Below are positions 12,351 to 28,355 of a stretch of 64,000 nt of DNA, piece by piece. The DNA comes from Panulirus ornatus (taxonomy: Eukaryota > Arthropoda > Malacostraca > Decapoda > Palinuridae). Made by a program: the position numbers and the translations under genes. Location of the stretch: contig NC_092258.1 of the NCBI RefSeq assembly GCF_036320965.1, forward strand, positions 1-64,000. The letters run 5' to 3'. The notes beneath the pieces were generated by a model. The model made no database searches, had not been told where the DNA came from, and was given only the letters and a program-made list of their open reading frames with translations. Within the stretch, counting starts at the first letter, position 1, and the number at the start of each line of letters is the position of its first letter.

Positions 12351-14212
12351 GGGGAGGTGATAACAAGTAGTGGTGGTGTGAGAAGGAGATGGAGTGAGTA
12401 TTTTGAAGGTTTGTTGAATGTTTTTGATGATAGAGTGGCAGATATAGGGTGTTTTGGTCGAAGTGGTGTGCAAAGTGAGAGGGTTAGGGAAAATGATTTG
12501 GTAAACAGAGAAGAGGTAGTAAAAGCTTTGCGGAAGATGAAAACCGGCAAGGCAGCAGGTTTTGATGGTATTGCAGTGGAATTTATTAAAAAAAGGGGGT
12601 GACTGTATTAGTGACTGGTTGGTAAGGTTATTTAATGTATGTATGACTCATGGTGAGGTGCCTGAGGATTGGCGGAATGCGTGCATAGTGCCATTGTACA
12701 AAGGCAAAGGGGATAAGAGTGAGTGCTCAAATTACAGAGGTATAAGTTTGTTGAGTATTCCTGGTAAATTATATGGGAGGGTATTGATTGAGAGGGTGAA
12801 GGCATGTACAGAGCATCAGATTGGGGAAGAGCAGTGTAGTTTCAGAAGTGGTAGAGGATGTGTGGATCAGGTGTTTGCTTTGAAGAATGTATGTGAGAAT
12901 TACTTAGAAAAGCAAATGGATTTGTATGTAGCATTTATGGATCTGGAGAAGGCATATGATAGAGTTGATAGAGATGCTCTGTGGAAGGTATTAAGAATAT
13001 ATGGTGTGGGAGGGAAGTTGTTAGAAGCAGTGAAAAGTTTTTATCGAGGATGTAAGGCATGTGTACGTGTAGGAAGAGAGGAAAGTGAGTGGTTCTCAGT
13101 GAATGTAGGTTTGCAGCAGGGGTGTGTGATGTCTCCATGGTTGTTTAATTTGTTTATGGATGGGGTTGTTAGGGAGGTGAATGCAAGAGTTTTGGAAAGA
13201 GGGGCAAGTATGAAGTCTGTTGTGGATGAGAGAGCTTGGGAAGTGAGTCAGTTGTTGTTCGCTGATGATACAGCGCTGGTGGCTGATTCATGTGAGAAAC
13301 TGCAGAAGCTGGTCACTGAGTTTGGTAAAGTGTGTGAAAGAAGAAAGTTAAGAGTAAATGTGAATAAGAGCAAGGTTATTAGGTACAGTAGGGTTGAGGG
13401 TCAAGTCAATTGGGAGGTAAGTTTGAATGGAGAAAAACTGGAGGAAGTGAAGTGTTTTCGATATCTGGGAGTGGATTTGGCAGCGGATGGAACCATGGAA
13501 GCGTAAGTGAATCATAGGGTGGGGGAGGGGGCGAAAATTCTGGGAGCCTTGAAGAATGTGTGGAAGTCGAGAACATTATCTCGGAAAGCAAAAATGGGTA
13601 TGTTTGAAGGAATAGTGGTTCCAATAATGTTGTATGGTTGCGAGGCGTGGGCTATGGATAGAGTTGTGCGCAGGAGGATGGATGTGCTGGAAATGAGATG
13701 TTTGAGGACAATGTGTGGTGTGAGGTGGTTTGATCGAGTAAGTAACGTAAGGGTAAGAGAGATGTGTGGAAATAAAAAGAGCGTGGTTGAGAGAGCAGAA
13801 GAGGGTGTTTTGAAATGGTTCGGACACATGGAGAGAATGAGTGAGGAAAGATTGACCAAGAGAATATATGTGTCGGAGGTGGAGGGAACGAGGAGAAGAG
13901 GGAGACCAAATTGGAGGTGGAAAGATGGAGTGAAAAAGATTTTGTGTGATCGGGGCCTGAACATGCAGGAGGGTGAAAGGAGGGCAAGGAATAGAGTGAA
14001 TTGGAGCGATGTGGTATACCGGGGTTGACGTGCTGTCAGTGGATTGAATCAAGGCATGTGAAGCGTCTGGGGTAAACCATGGAAAGCTGTGTAGGTATGT
14101 ATATTTGTGTGTGTGGACGTATGTATATACATGTGTATGTGGGTGGGTTGGGCCATTTCTTTCGTCTGTTTCCTTGCGCTACCTTGCAAACGCGGGAGAC
14201 AGCGACAATGCA

Positions 14213-14215
<3 letters not shown>
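12351..14215 (+). mobile_element. Young RTE-like LINE copy I, RT to 3' end, short UTR
   Basis: Sense copy truncated 5' of the RT. RT motifs in order: GKAAGFDGIAVEFIKK (about 12550), YRGISLLSIPGKLYGRVL, CSFRSGRGCVDQVFALKN, AFMDLEKAYDRVDRDALW, GCVMSPWLFNLFMD, LLFADDTALVADS (catalytic DD) and FRYLGVDLAADGTMEA. The frame 12562-13506 is open for 314 codons. A single in-frame stop (GCG TAA, about 13504) separates it from an open 173-codon C-terminal frame (13507-14028) carrying the RPNWRW motif. A frameshift near 12590 separates the first 80 codons. The short 3' UTR ends at the CGCGGGAGACAGCGAC box, then (TA)n. Confidence 0.92.

Positions 14216-14293
<78 letters not shown>
14216..14293. repeat. (TA)n shared by two tail-to-tail LINE copies
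   Basis: About 39 uninterrupted TA units. The left flank is the 3' end of plus copy I and the right flank is the 3' end of minus copy J, so the array is the common tail of both. Confidence 0.97.
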
Positions 14294-14297
<4 letters not shown>

Positions 14298-16090
14298 CGC
14301 TGTCTCCCGCGTTTGCGAGGTAGCGCAAGGAAACAGATGAAAGAAATGGCCCAACCCACCCTCATACACATGTATATACATACGTCCACACACGCAAATA
14401 TACATACCTACACAGCTTTCCATGGTTTACCCCAGACGCTTCACATGCCCTGATTCAATCCACTGACGGCACGTCAACCCCGGTATACCACATCGATCCA
14501 ATTCACTCTATTCCTTGCTCTCCTTTCACCCTCCTGCATGTTCAGGCCCCGATCACACAAAATCTTTTTCACTCCATCTTTCCACCTCCAATTTGGTCTC
14601 CCTCTTCTCCTCGTTCCCTCCACCTCCGACACATATATCCTCTTGGTCAATCTTTCCTCACTCATTCTCTCCATGTGCCCAAACCATTTCAAAACACCCT
14701 CTTCTGCTCTCTCAACCACGCTCTTTTTATTTCCACACATCTCTCTTACCCTTACGTTACTTACTCGATCAAACCACCTCACACTACACATTGTCCTCAA
14801 ACATCTCATTTCCAGCACATCCATCCTCCTGCACACCACTCTATCCATAGCCCATGCCTCGCAACCATACAACATTGTTGGAACCACTATTCCTTCAAAC
14901 ATACCCATTTTTGCTTTCCGAGATAATGTTCTTGACTTCCACACATTCTTCAAGGCTCCCAGAATTTTCGCCCCCTCCCCTATCCTATGATCCACTTCCG
15001 CTTCCATGGTTCCATCTGCTGCTCAATCCACTCCCAGATAACCAAAACACTTCACTTCCTTCAGTTTTTCTCCCTTCAAACTTACCTCCCAATCAACTTG
15101 TCCCTCAACCCAGCTGAACTTAATTACCTTGCTCTTATTCTCATTTACTCTCAGCTTTCTTTTTTCATACACTTTGCCAAACTCAGTCACCAACTTGTGC
15201 AGTTTCTCACCCAAATCAACCACCAGCACTGTATCATCAGCAGACAACGACTGACTCACTTCCCAAACCCTCCCATCCACAACAGACTGCATATTTGCTC
15301 CTCTCCAAAACTCTAGGATTCACCTCCCTAAGAACCCCATCTGTAAACAAATTAACCAACCATGGAGACATCATGCACCCCTGCTGCAAACCAACATTCA
15401 CTAGGAACCAATCACTTTCCTCTCTTCCTGCTCGTACACATGCCTTACATCCTTGGTAAAAACTTTTCACTGCTTCTAGCAACTTACCTCCCACACCATA
15501 TACTCTTAATACCTTCCACAGAGCATCTCTATCAACTCTATCCTATGTCTTCTCCAGATCCATAAATGCTACATAGAGGTCCATTTGTTTTTCAAGGTAT
15601 TTCTCATATACATTCTTCAAAGCAAACACCTGATTCACACATCCTTTACCACTTCTGAAACCGTACTGGTCTTCCCAATCTGATGCCCTGTACATGCCTT
15701 TACACTCTAAATCAATACCCTCCCATATAATTTTCCAGGAATGCTAAACAAACTTATGCCTCTGTAATTAGAACAGCTCACCTTTATCCCCTTTGCCTTT
15801 GTACAGTGACACTATGCATGCAGTCTGCCAATCCTCAGGCACTTCACAATGAACCATACATACATTGAATATCCTTACTAACCAATCAACAACACAGTCA
15901 CCCCCCCTCTTTTGATAAATTCCTCTGCAATACCATTCAAACCCACCACCTTGTTGGCTTTCATCTTCCACAAAGCTTTCACTACCTCTTCTGTTTACCA
16001 AACCTGATCCCTGATCCTCTCACCTCACACACCACCTTGACCAAAACACCCTATATCTGCCACTCTGTCATCAAACACATTCAACAAAGG
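14294..16090 (-). mobile_element. RTE-like LINE copy J (young 3' part joined to older RT part)
   Basis: The minus-strand 3' end sits at 14294 with the short UTR. The 177-codon C-terminal frame 14474-15007 is intact and nearly identical to copy I. From about 15017 upwards the similarity to young copies drops (LGVD context changed, RT broken into 15023-15292, 15237-15494 and 15768-16001), giving an old-looking RT half. So the segment may be two copies joined near the TMEA position. Homology ends at about 16090 against plus copy K. Confidence 0.85.
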
Positions 16091-16730
16091 TTTGCAGAAG
16101 ATGAAAGCTAGTGGGTTTGGATGGTTTTGCAAAGGAATTTATTAAAAAAGGAGGTGACTGTGTTGTTGAGGATATTCAATGTATGTTTGATTCATGGTGA
16201 AGTGCCTGCAGATTGGCAGAATGCATGCATTGTGCCATTGTACAAAGGCAAAGGGGATAAAGGTGAGTTGTTCAAATTACAGAGGTATAGGTTTGTTGAG
16301 TATTCCTGGGAAATTATGTGGTAGGGTATTCATTGAGAGTGTAAAGGCATGTATGGAGCATCAGGTTGGGGAAGAGCAGTGTGGTTTCATAAGTGTGGAT
16401 CAGGTGTTTGCTTTGAAGCATGTATGTGAGAAATACTTAGAAAAATAGATGGATTTGTATGTAGCATTTATAGATCTGGAGAAGACATAGGATAGAGTTG
16501 ATAGAGATGCTCTGTGGAAGGTACTAAGAATATATGGTGTGGGAGGCAAGTTGTTAGAAGCAGTGAAAAGTTTTTGTCGAGGATGTAAGGCATGTGTAAG
16601 AGTGGTAGGAGAGGAAAGTGATTGGCTCCCAGTGAGTGTAGGTTTGCAGCAGGGGTGCGTGATGTCTCCATGGTTGTTTAATTTGTTTTTGGATGGGGTT
16701 CTTAGGGAGGTGAATGCAAGTTTTGGAGAT

Positions 16731-16910
16731 AGAGGCAAGTATCCAGACCGTTGTCGATGAGAGGGTTTGGGAACTGAGTCAGTTGTTGTTAGAGGCAAGT
16801 ATCCAGTCCGTTGTCAATGAGAGGGTTTGGGAACTGAGTCAGTTGTTGTTAGAGGCAAGTATCCAGTCCATTGTCGATGAGAGGGTTTGGGAACTGAGTC
16901 AGTTGTTGTT
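16731..16910 (+). repeat. 60-bp tandem triplication just upstream of the RT FADD motif
   Basis: Three head-to-tail units, 16731-16790, 16791-16850 and 16851-16910, differing at a few bases. Each encodes about 20 residues (ASIQSVVDERVWELSQLLLE type). The length is a multiple of three, so the frame into FADDT is kept. Confidence 0.95.
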
Positions 16911-17440
16911 TGCTGATGATACAGTGCTGGTGGTTGATTTGGGTGAGAAACTGCAGAAGCTGGTGATTGAGTTTGGCAAAGTGTATGAAAAAAGAAAGCT
17001 GAGAGTAAATGTGAATAAGAGCAAGGTTATTAGGGTTGAGGGACAAGTCAATTGGGAGGTAAGTTTGAATGGAGAAAAACTGGAAGAAGTGAAGTGTTTT
17101 AGATATCTGGGAGTGGATTTGGCAGTGGATGAAACCATGGAAGCGGAAGTGAGTCACAGGGTTGAGGAGGGGGCAAAGGTTGTGGGAGCACTGAAGAATA
17201 TGTGGAAGGCGAGAATGTTATCTCGGAGAGCAAAAATGGGTGTGTTTGAGGGAATAGTGGTTTCAACAACGATATATAGTTGTGAGGCATGAGCTGTAGA
17301 TAGGGTTGTGCAGAGGAGGGTGGAGGTGTTGGAAATGAAATGTTTGAGGACAATATGTGGTGTGAGGTGGTTTGATCGAGTAAGTAATGAAAGGGTAAGA
17401 GAGATGTGTGATAATAAAGTGTGGTTGAGAGAGCAGAAGA

Positions 17441-17554
17441 GGGTGTATTGGAATGGTTTGGTTACGTGGAGAGAATGAGTGAGGAAATATTGAGAAAGGG
17501 TGTATTGGAATGGTTTGGTTACGTGGAGAGAATGAGTGAGGAAATATTGACAAA
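17441..17554 (+). repeat. 57-bp tandem duplication in the LINE C-terminal domain
   Basis: Units 17441-17497 and 17498-17554 each start GGGTGTATTGGAATGG and encode about 19 residues (GVLEWFGYVERMSEEIL type). The frame is preserved. Confidence 0.95.
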
Positions 17555-18129
17555 GAGAATATATGTGTCACAGGTGGAGGGAATGAGAAGTGGGAGACCA
17601 AATTGGAGGTGGAAGGATGGAGTGAAAAAGATTTTGAGTGATCAGGGCCTGAACATACAGGAGGGTGAAAGGTGTGCAAGAGATAGAGTGAATTGGAACG
17701 ATGTGGTATACTGGGGTTGATATGCTGTCAATGGATTGAACCAGGGCGTGTGAAGTGTCTGGGGTAAACTATGCAAAGTTTTGTGGGGCCTGGATGTGGA
17801 AAGGGAGCTGTGGTTTCGGTGCATTATACATGACAGCTAGAGACTGAGTGTGAACAAATGTGGCCTTTTGTCTTTTCCAAGCACTACCTCATTATTTCAT
17901 GTGTGGCGGGGTGGCGACGGGAATGGATAAAGGCAGCAAGTATGAATATGTACACGTGTGTATATGGATAAGTCTGTATGTATACGTTGGAATGTATATT
18001 TGTGTATATGTGCGTGTGTGGGAGTGTAAGTATATACACGTGTATATGGGTGGGTTAGACCATTCTTTCTTCTGTTTCCTTGCGCTACCTCGCTAATGCA
18101 GGAGACAGCAACAAATTATATTTTTTTTC

Positions 18130-18282
18130 TATACTTTGTTGGTCACCTGCATTAGCAAGGGAGTGCATGGAAACAGACAAAAGAATGGCCCGACCCACCC
18201 ACATACACATGTTTATACATAAACGCCCACACACAAACACATATACATACCTATACATTTCAACGTATACATACATATACAT
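18130..18282 (-). mobile_element. LINE copy L, 3' UTR fragment only
   Basis: Reverse-oriented terminal 150 bp of the long 3' UTR (CACCTGCATTAGCAAGG box, then the ACACATGTTTATAC-type CA/TA-rich stretch). It faces copy K tail-to-tail across a T-rich linker. It is cut where plus copy M begins. Confidence 0.8.
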
Positions 18283-19743
18283 TTGCCATTGTACAAAGGC
18301 AAAGGGGATAAAAGTGAGCGCTCAAATTACAGAGGTATAAGTTTGTTGAGGATTCCTGGGAAATTATATGGGAGGGTATTGATTGAGAGGGTGAAGGCAT
18401 GTACAGAGCATCAGAATGGGGAAGAGCAGTGTGGTTTCAGAAGTGGTCGAGGATGTGTGGATCAGGTGTTTGCTTTGAAGAATGTATGCGAGAAATACTT
18501 AGAAAAGCAAATGGATTTGTATGTAGCATTTGTGGATCTGGAGAAGGCATATGATAGAGTTGATAGAGATGATCTGTGGAAGGTATTAAGAATATATGGT
18601 GTGGGAGGCAAGTTGTCAGAAGCAGTGAAAAGTTTTTATCAAGTATGTAAGGCATGTGCACGTGTAGGAAGAGAGGAAAGTGATTGGTTCTCAGTGAATG
18701 TAAGTTTGCTGTAGGGGTGTGTGATGTCTCCATGGTTGTTTAATTTGTTTATGGATAGGGTTGTTAGGGAGGTGAATGCAAGAGTTTTTGAAAGGGGGGC
18801 AAGTATGAAGTCTGTTGTGGATGAGAGAGCTTGGGAAGTGAGTCAGTTGTTGTTCGCTGATGATACAGCACTGGTGGCTGATTTGTGTGAGAAACTGCAG
18901 AAGCTGGTGACTGAGTTTGGTAAAGTGTGTGAAAGAAGAAAGCTGAGAGTAAATGTGAATAAGAGCAAGGTTATTAAGTACAGTAGTTGAGGGACAAGTC
19001 AATTGGGAGGTAAGTTTGAATGAAGAAAAACTGGAGGAAGTGAAGTGTTTTCGATATCTGGGAGTGGATTTGGCAGCAGATGGAACCATGGAAGCGTAAG
19101 TGAATCATAGGGTGGGGAGGGGGTGAAAGTTCTGGGAGCGTTGAAGAATGTGTGGAAGTCGAGAACATTATCTCGGAAAGCAAAAATGGGTATGTTTGAA
19201 GGAATAGTGGTTCCAAGAATGTTATATGGTTGCAAGGCGTGGGCTATAGATAGAGTTGTGCAGAGGAGGGTGGATGTGCTGGAAATGAGATGTTTGAGGA
19301 CAATATGTGGTGTGAGGTGGTTTGATCGAGTAAGCAATAATAGGATACGAGATGTGTGGTAATGAAGTAGAGTGTGGTTGAGAGAGCAGAAGAGGGTTTT
19401 TTGAAATGGTTTGGTCACATAGGGAGAATAAGTGAGGAAAGATGTGTCAGAGTTGGAGGGAACAAGGAGAAGTGGGAGACCAAATTGGAGGTGGAAAGAT
19501 GGCGTGAAAAAGATTTTGAGTGATCGGGGCCTGAGCATGCAGGAGGGTGAAAGGCTTGCAAGGAATAGAGTGAATTGGAACAATGTGGTATACCGGGGTT
19601 GACATGCTGTCAATGGATTGAACCAGGGCATGTGAAGCATCTTGGGTAAACCATGTAAAGTTCTGTGGGGCCTGGATGTGGAAAGGGAGCTGTGGTTTCT
19701 AAGCATTATTACATGACAGCTAGAGACTGAGTGTGAACGAATG
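18283..19743 (+). mobile_element. RTE-like LINE copy M, RT to long 3' UTR
   Basis: Sense copy starting at the CATTGTACAAAGGC position (LYKGKGDKSE). Open RT frame 18283-18714 with YRGISLLRIPGKLYGRVL, CGFRSGRGCVDQVFALKN and DLEKAYDRVDRDDLW. A stop at 18714 replaces the usual glutamine codon after VNVSLL. 18721-18990 then carries MSPWLFNLFMD and LLFADDTALVADL. A one-base loss near 18985 and an in-frame stop at about 19097 follow. The C-terminal part is further frameshifted (19123-19362). The long UTR is cut at 19743 inside the GAACGAATGTGGCC block, where minus copy N starts. Confidence 0.88.
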
Positions 19744-20953
19744 TGGCCCTGGCTCATTCCATTGATAGCACATCGACCCTGGTATACCACATCGTTCTAA
19801 TTCATTCTATTCCTTGCACACCTTTCATTCTCCTGTATGTTCAGGTCCTGATTGCTCAAAATCTTTTTCACTCCATCCTTCCACCTCCAATTTGGTCTCC
19901 CACTTCTCATTCCCTCCACCTCTGACATGTATATCCTCTTTGTCAGTCTTTCCTCACTCATTTTTTCCATGTGACCAAACCATTTCAATACACCCTCTTC
20001 TGCTCTCTCAACCACACTCTTTTTTGTTGCCACATCTCTCTTGCCCTTTCATTACTTGATCAAACCACCTCACACCACATATTGTCCTCAAACATCTCAT
20101 TTCCAACACATCCACCCTCTTCCACACAACCCTATCTATAACCTGTACCTCACAACCATATAACATTGTTGGAACCACTATTCCTTCAAACATACCCATT
20201 TTTGCTCTCCGAGATAATGTTCTCACTTCCACACATTCTTAAACACTCCCAGAACCTTTGCCCCCTCCCCCACCCTGTGACTTACTTCCACTTCCATGAT
20301 TCCATTTGCTGCCAAATCCACTCCCAGATATCTTAAGATCATTTCCACCAGTTTTTCTCCATTCAAACTTACCTATCAGTTGACGTGTCTATCAACCCTA
20401 CTGAACCTAATAACCTTGCTCTTATTCACATCTACTCTCAGCTTTCTTCTTTCACACACTTTACCAGACTCAGTCACCAGCTTCTGCAGTTTCTCACCTG
20501 AATCAGCCATCAGTGCTGTATCATCAGCAAACAACAACTGACTCCCTTTCCAAGCCCTCTCATCAACAACAGACTGTATACTTGCCCCTATCTCCAAAAC
20601 CTTTGGATTTACCTCCCTAACAACTCCATCTATAAACAATTTAAACAACCATGGAAACATCACACACCCCTGCCGCAATCCGACATTCACTGGGAACCAA
20701 TCACTTTCCTCTCTTTCTATTCATACACATGCCTTACATCCTCGATAAAAACTTTTCACTGCTTATAGCAACTTACCTCCCACACCATATACTCTTAATA
20801 CCTTCCACAAAGCATCTATCAACTCGGTCTTATGCCTTTTCCAGATCCATAAATGCTACATACAAATCCTTCTGTTTTACTAAGTATTTCTCGCATACAT
20901 TCTTCAAAGCAAACACCTGATCCACACATCCTCTACCACCTCTGAAACCACAC
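19744..20953 (-). mobile_element. RTE-like LINE copy N, RT to C-terminal domain
   Basis: Minus-strand fragment without its 3' UTR. C-terminal frame 19797-20033 with VVERAEEGVLKWFGHMEKM and RPNWRWKDGVKKIL. 20008-20232 holds LYGCEVQVIDRVV. RT frame 20376-20690 has GLRQGCVMFPWLF and LLFADDTALMADSGEKLQ. Several frameshifts and stops. It ends near 20953 in the CGFR-GRGCVDQVF block. Confidence 0.85.
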
Positions 20954-21005
20954 TACTTTGCAGAAGATGAAAGTTGGCAATGGGGCGGGTTTAGACGGTT
21001 TTTGC
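20954..21005 (+). mobile_element. LINE fragment O, about 50 bp
   Basis: Begins CTTTGCAGAAGATGAAAG, the same element position at which copy K begins, and loses similarity after about 50 bp. It abuts the 5' side of minus copy N, as K abuts J. Confidence 0.65.
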
Positions 21006-24165
<3,160 letters not shown>

Positions 24166-24227
24166 GCTTTGAAGAATGTATGTGAGAAATACTTAGAAAA
24201 GCAAATGGATTTGTATGTAGCATTTAT

Positions 24228-24231
<4 letters not shown>
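24166..24231 (+). mobile_element. Inverted 5' LINE scrap Q forming a hairpin with copy P
   Basis: 66 bp of sense LINE (FALKNVCEKYLEKQMDLY-type coding) joined head-to-head with the 5' end of minus copy P. 24187-24231 is the reverse complement of 24121-24165 with one mismatch, and the loop is 24166-24186. It is followed directly by (TA)n. Confidence 0.92.

Positions 24232-24302
<71 letters not shown>
24230..24302. repeat. (TA)n between LINE copies P/Q and R
   Basis: About 36 TA units. It serves as the tail of minus copy R and touches the 5' junction of P/Q. Confidence 0.95.
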
Positions 24303-24307
<5 letters not shown>

Positions 24308-25635
24308 TTTTTATTTTATTATACTTTGTCGCTGTCTCCCGCGTTTGCGAGGTAGCGCAAGGAAACAGACGAAAGAAATGGCCCAACCCCCCCCATACAC
24401 ATGTATATACATCCGTCCACACACGCAAATATACATACCTACACAGCTTTCCATGGTTTACCCCAGACGCTTCACATGCCTTGATTCAATCCACTGACAG
24501 CACGTCAACCCCGGTATACCACATCGCTCCAATTCACTCTATTCCTTGCACTCCTTTCACCCTCCTGCATGCTCAGGCCCCGATCACACAAAATCTTTTT
24601 CACTCCATCTTTCCACCTCCAATTTGGTCTCCCTCTTCTCCTTGTTCCCTCCACCTCCGACACATATATCCTCTTGGTCAATCTTTCCTCACTCATCCTC
24701 TCCATGTGCCCAAACCACTTCAAAACACCCTCTTCTGCTCTCTCAACCACGCTCTTTTTATTTCCACACATCTCTCTTACCCTTACGTTACTCACTCGAT
24801 CAAACCCCCTCACACCACACATTGTCCTCAAACATCTCATTTCCAGCACATCCATCCTCCTGCGCACAACTCTATCCATAGCCCACGCCTCGCAACCATA
24901 CAACATTGTTGGAACCACTATTCCTTCAAACATACCCATTTTTGCTTTCCGAGATAATGTTCTCGACTTCCACACATTCTTCAAGGCCCCCAGGATTTTC
25001 GCCCCCTCCTCCACCCTATGATCCACTTCCGCTTCCATGGTTCCATCCGCTGCCAGATCCACTCCCAGATATCTAAAACACTTCACTTCCTCCAGTTTTT
25101 CTCCATTCAAACTCACCTCCCAATTGACTTGACCCTCAACCCTACTGTACCTAATAACCTTGCTCTTATTCACATTTACTCTTAACTTCCTTCTTCCACA
25201 CACTTTTCCAAACTCAGTCACCAGCTTCTGCAGTTTCTCACATGAATCAGCCACCAGCGCTGTATCATCAGCGAACAACAACTGACTCACTTCCCAAGCT
25301 CTCTCATCCCCAACAGACTTCATACTTGCCCCTCTTTCCAAAACTCTTGCATTTACCTCCCTAACAACCCCATCCATAAACAAATTAAACAACCATGAAG
25401 ACATCACACACCCCTGCCGCAAACCTACATTCACTGAGAACCAATCACTTTCCTCTCTTCCTACACGTACACATGCCTTACATCCTCGATAAAAACTTTT
25501 CACTGCTTCTAACAACTTTCCTCCCACACCATATATTCTTAATACCTTCCACAGAGCATCTCTATCAACTCTATCATATGCCTTCTCCAGATCCATAAAT
25601 GCTACATACAAATCCATTTGCTTTTCTAAGTATTT

Positions 25636-25636
<1 letters not shown>
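24303..25636 (-). mobile_element. Young RTE-like LINE copy R, longest open frame in the window
   Basis: Minus-strand copy with short 3' UTR and an A/T-rich tail. The element part of frame 24505-25839 is open from KKYLEKQMDLYVAFMDLEKAYD through GCVMSSWLFNLFMD, LLFADDTALVADS, FRYLGVDL, CEAWAMDRVV and RPNWRWKDGVKKIL to VVYRG. The upstream part of that frame is translated (TA)n and flanking non-element DNA and is not coding. Truncated at its 5' end within two bases of the truncation in copy P and very similar throughout, so P and R look like products of one duplication or one truncated source. Confidence 0.92.

Positions 25637-25726
<90 letters not shown>
25637..25726. repeat. (TA)n(GATA)n compound microsatellite
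   Basis: About 30 TA units followed by seven GATA units. It lies between the 5' end of LINE copy R and the 5' end of the short element at 25727. Confidence 0.97.
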
Positions 25727-26986
<1,260 letters not shown>

Positions 26987-26993
26987 TATAAAT

Positions 26994-27011
26994 TGGCGAC
27001 CTTGCCAGGAT
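26994..27011 (+). promoter_or_regulatory. Putative tRNA primer-binding site
   Basis: TGGCGACCTTGCCAGGA, shortly after the LTR end. The TGGCGACC start matches the 3' end complement of tRNA-Arg used by the mdg1/412 type of Gypsy elements (family knowledge). The downstream bases differ, so the exact tRNA is uncertain. Confidence 0.6.
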
Positions 27012-27035
27012 TTTTCTTGCCTTAATTCATTAATC

Positions 27036-28013
27036 ATGTCGTTGATCAGTGGTGACAATACCGTTCGATCATTAACGTCGGCCAAAGTCTCGATCCTCCC
27101 CCATATCCCTAGTGATATTAATGTTGATCTCAGTTATTGGCGAAAGCAGCTAGAGATAGCTAAGGTCAATGCACTAGTGGAAGTACAGAAGGAGCAGACT
27201 GAACAAGCTAGGTTAGCTCTCGAACGTGAACAACTTAGACTTAACGCTTCACCACCAGGACCAGTGTCGTCCCATTTACATCTCGTACCGAAGTTCAGTG
27301 AACTTGACGCGGGCAGGCATTTAAAGGGCTACGACGGCAGAGGGAGGACCAATGATTATGTAATCCCACCTGAATCTGCTACCTTGCCGGTAACTCATGA
27401 AAGTAAGGGGAAATACTCCAACAGAGTTAAGAGTTGTTGTTATTGTGGCAAGGCTGGGCACCAGGTGAGGGATTGCTGGGCTCGAGAGAGGGAATTTAGA
27501 GATTCTACCGTGAGTAGACCGGTGAATCTCGTCTCAACTTTAGGGCCACTTAGTAAAGTAGGTGAGGCTGTCCCTGCTCTTAGGAATAAGAGGGGTTGCG
27601 AGAGTGTAGTTAAGGATCCATTCTGTGGGAACTACAATGCGTTCCTGTCTGAGGGCTATGTTAGTAGATGTGGTGTACGACGAAAAGTAACCGTATTACG
27701 GGATTCTGGTTCTCTGCAGTCCCTGATGTTGGATGGCTTGGTGGCGCGAGGAGAGTTTGGAGACCGAGTCTTGCTAGATGGACTGTCGGGTTCCGAGGAA
27801 GCTCCACTAGTCGATGTGAGGGTAGAAACAGATCTCTTCACGGGCCATGCTCTCATAGGGGTTGTAGATAGGTTACCTGTCTCAGGTGTGGACTTTGTGT
27901 TAGGCAATGACCTAGCGGGTGGGAAAATGAACCCAGTGCCGGTGTTGCTTACGGGCCCGGCTGAGTCCACGGAGGCAGTACAGCTTGAGGAAGAAGTACC
28001 AGAGTTAGGTTAG
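27036..28013 (+). CDS. Gag-protease remnant of a Gypsy-like LTR retrotransposon
   Basis: 325 codons beginning MSLISGDN, 25 bp after the primer-binding site. Residues about 35-75 are a charged, probably coiled-coil helix (QKEQTEQARLALEREQLRL). Around 130-146 is one zinc knuckle of CX2CX4HX4C form (CCYCGKAGHQVRDC). Around 220-300 is a retropepsin-like domain with the LRDSGS active-site motif and the distal VLGNDLAGG. The space between helix and knuckle (about 60 residues) is too short for a capsid domain, and the KFSELD-to-HLKGYD join suggests an internal deletion. The frame ends at a stop by the next (TA)n, and no RT, RNase H or integrase follows. A non-autonomous, 3'-truncated relic. Clade by LTR/PBS/protease style only. 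Confidence 0.75.
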   Translation: MSLISGDNTVRSLTSAKVSILPHIPSDINVDLSYWRKQLEIAKVNALVEVQKEQTEQARLALEREQLRLNASPPGPVSSHLHLVPKFSELDAGRHLKGYDGRGRTNDYVIPPESATLPVTHESKGKYSNRVKSCCYCGKAGHQVRDCWAREREFRDSTVSRPVNLVSTLGPLSKVGEAVPALRNKRGCESVVKDPFCGNYNAFLSEGYVSRCGVRRKVTVLRDSGSLQSLMLDGLVARGEFGDRVLLDGLSGSEEAPLVDVRVETDLFTGHALIGVVDRLPVSGVDFVLGNDLAGGKMNPVPVLLTGPAESTEAVQLEEEVPELG

Positions 28014-28132
<119 letters not shown>

Positions 28133-28355
28133 CAAACTATTCGCCATTTCTCGCATCAGCAAGGTAGCGTTAAGAACAGAGGACTGGGCCTCTGAGGGAA
28201 CATCTTCACCTGGCCCCCTTCTCTGTTCCTTCTTTTGGAAAATTAAAAAAAAGAACAAGAGGAGGATTTCCAGCCCCCCGCTCCCTCCCCTTTTAGTCGC
28301 CTTCTACGACAAGCAGGGAATACGCGGAAGTATTCTTTCTCCCCTATGCCCAGGG

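Larger units (their letters stand above)
16091..18112 (+). mobile_element. RTE-like LINE copy K with two internal tandem duplications
   Basis: Sense copy beginning at the TTTGCAGAAGATGAAAGC position upstream of the RT and running to the long 3' UTR and the 3' box (about 18085-18110). The RT is broken early (16121-16324 and 16194-16448 in different frames). It then has GGKLLEAVKSF, a QQGCVMSPWLFNLF block, FADDTVLVVDLGEKLQKLV and YLGVDLAVDETMEAEVSHRV. The frame 16714-17292 (192 codons) is open despite a 60-bp triplication. The C-terminal frame 17421-17720 also contains a duplicated 57-bp unit. An older subfamily, judging by shared differences with copies E and N. Confidence 0.88.

Noticed and set aside
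14294..16090. Twin-priming explanation for the head-to-head join of copies J and K
   Set aside because: Twin priming gives non-overlapping inverted and sense parts. J and K both contain the RT and C-terminal regions, so they are separate copies.
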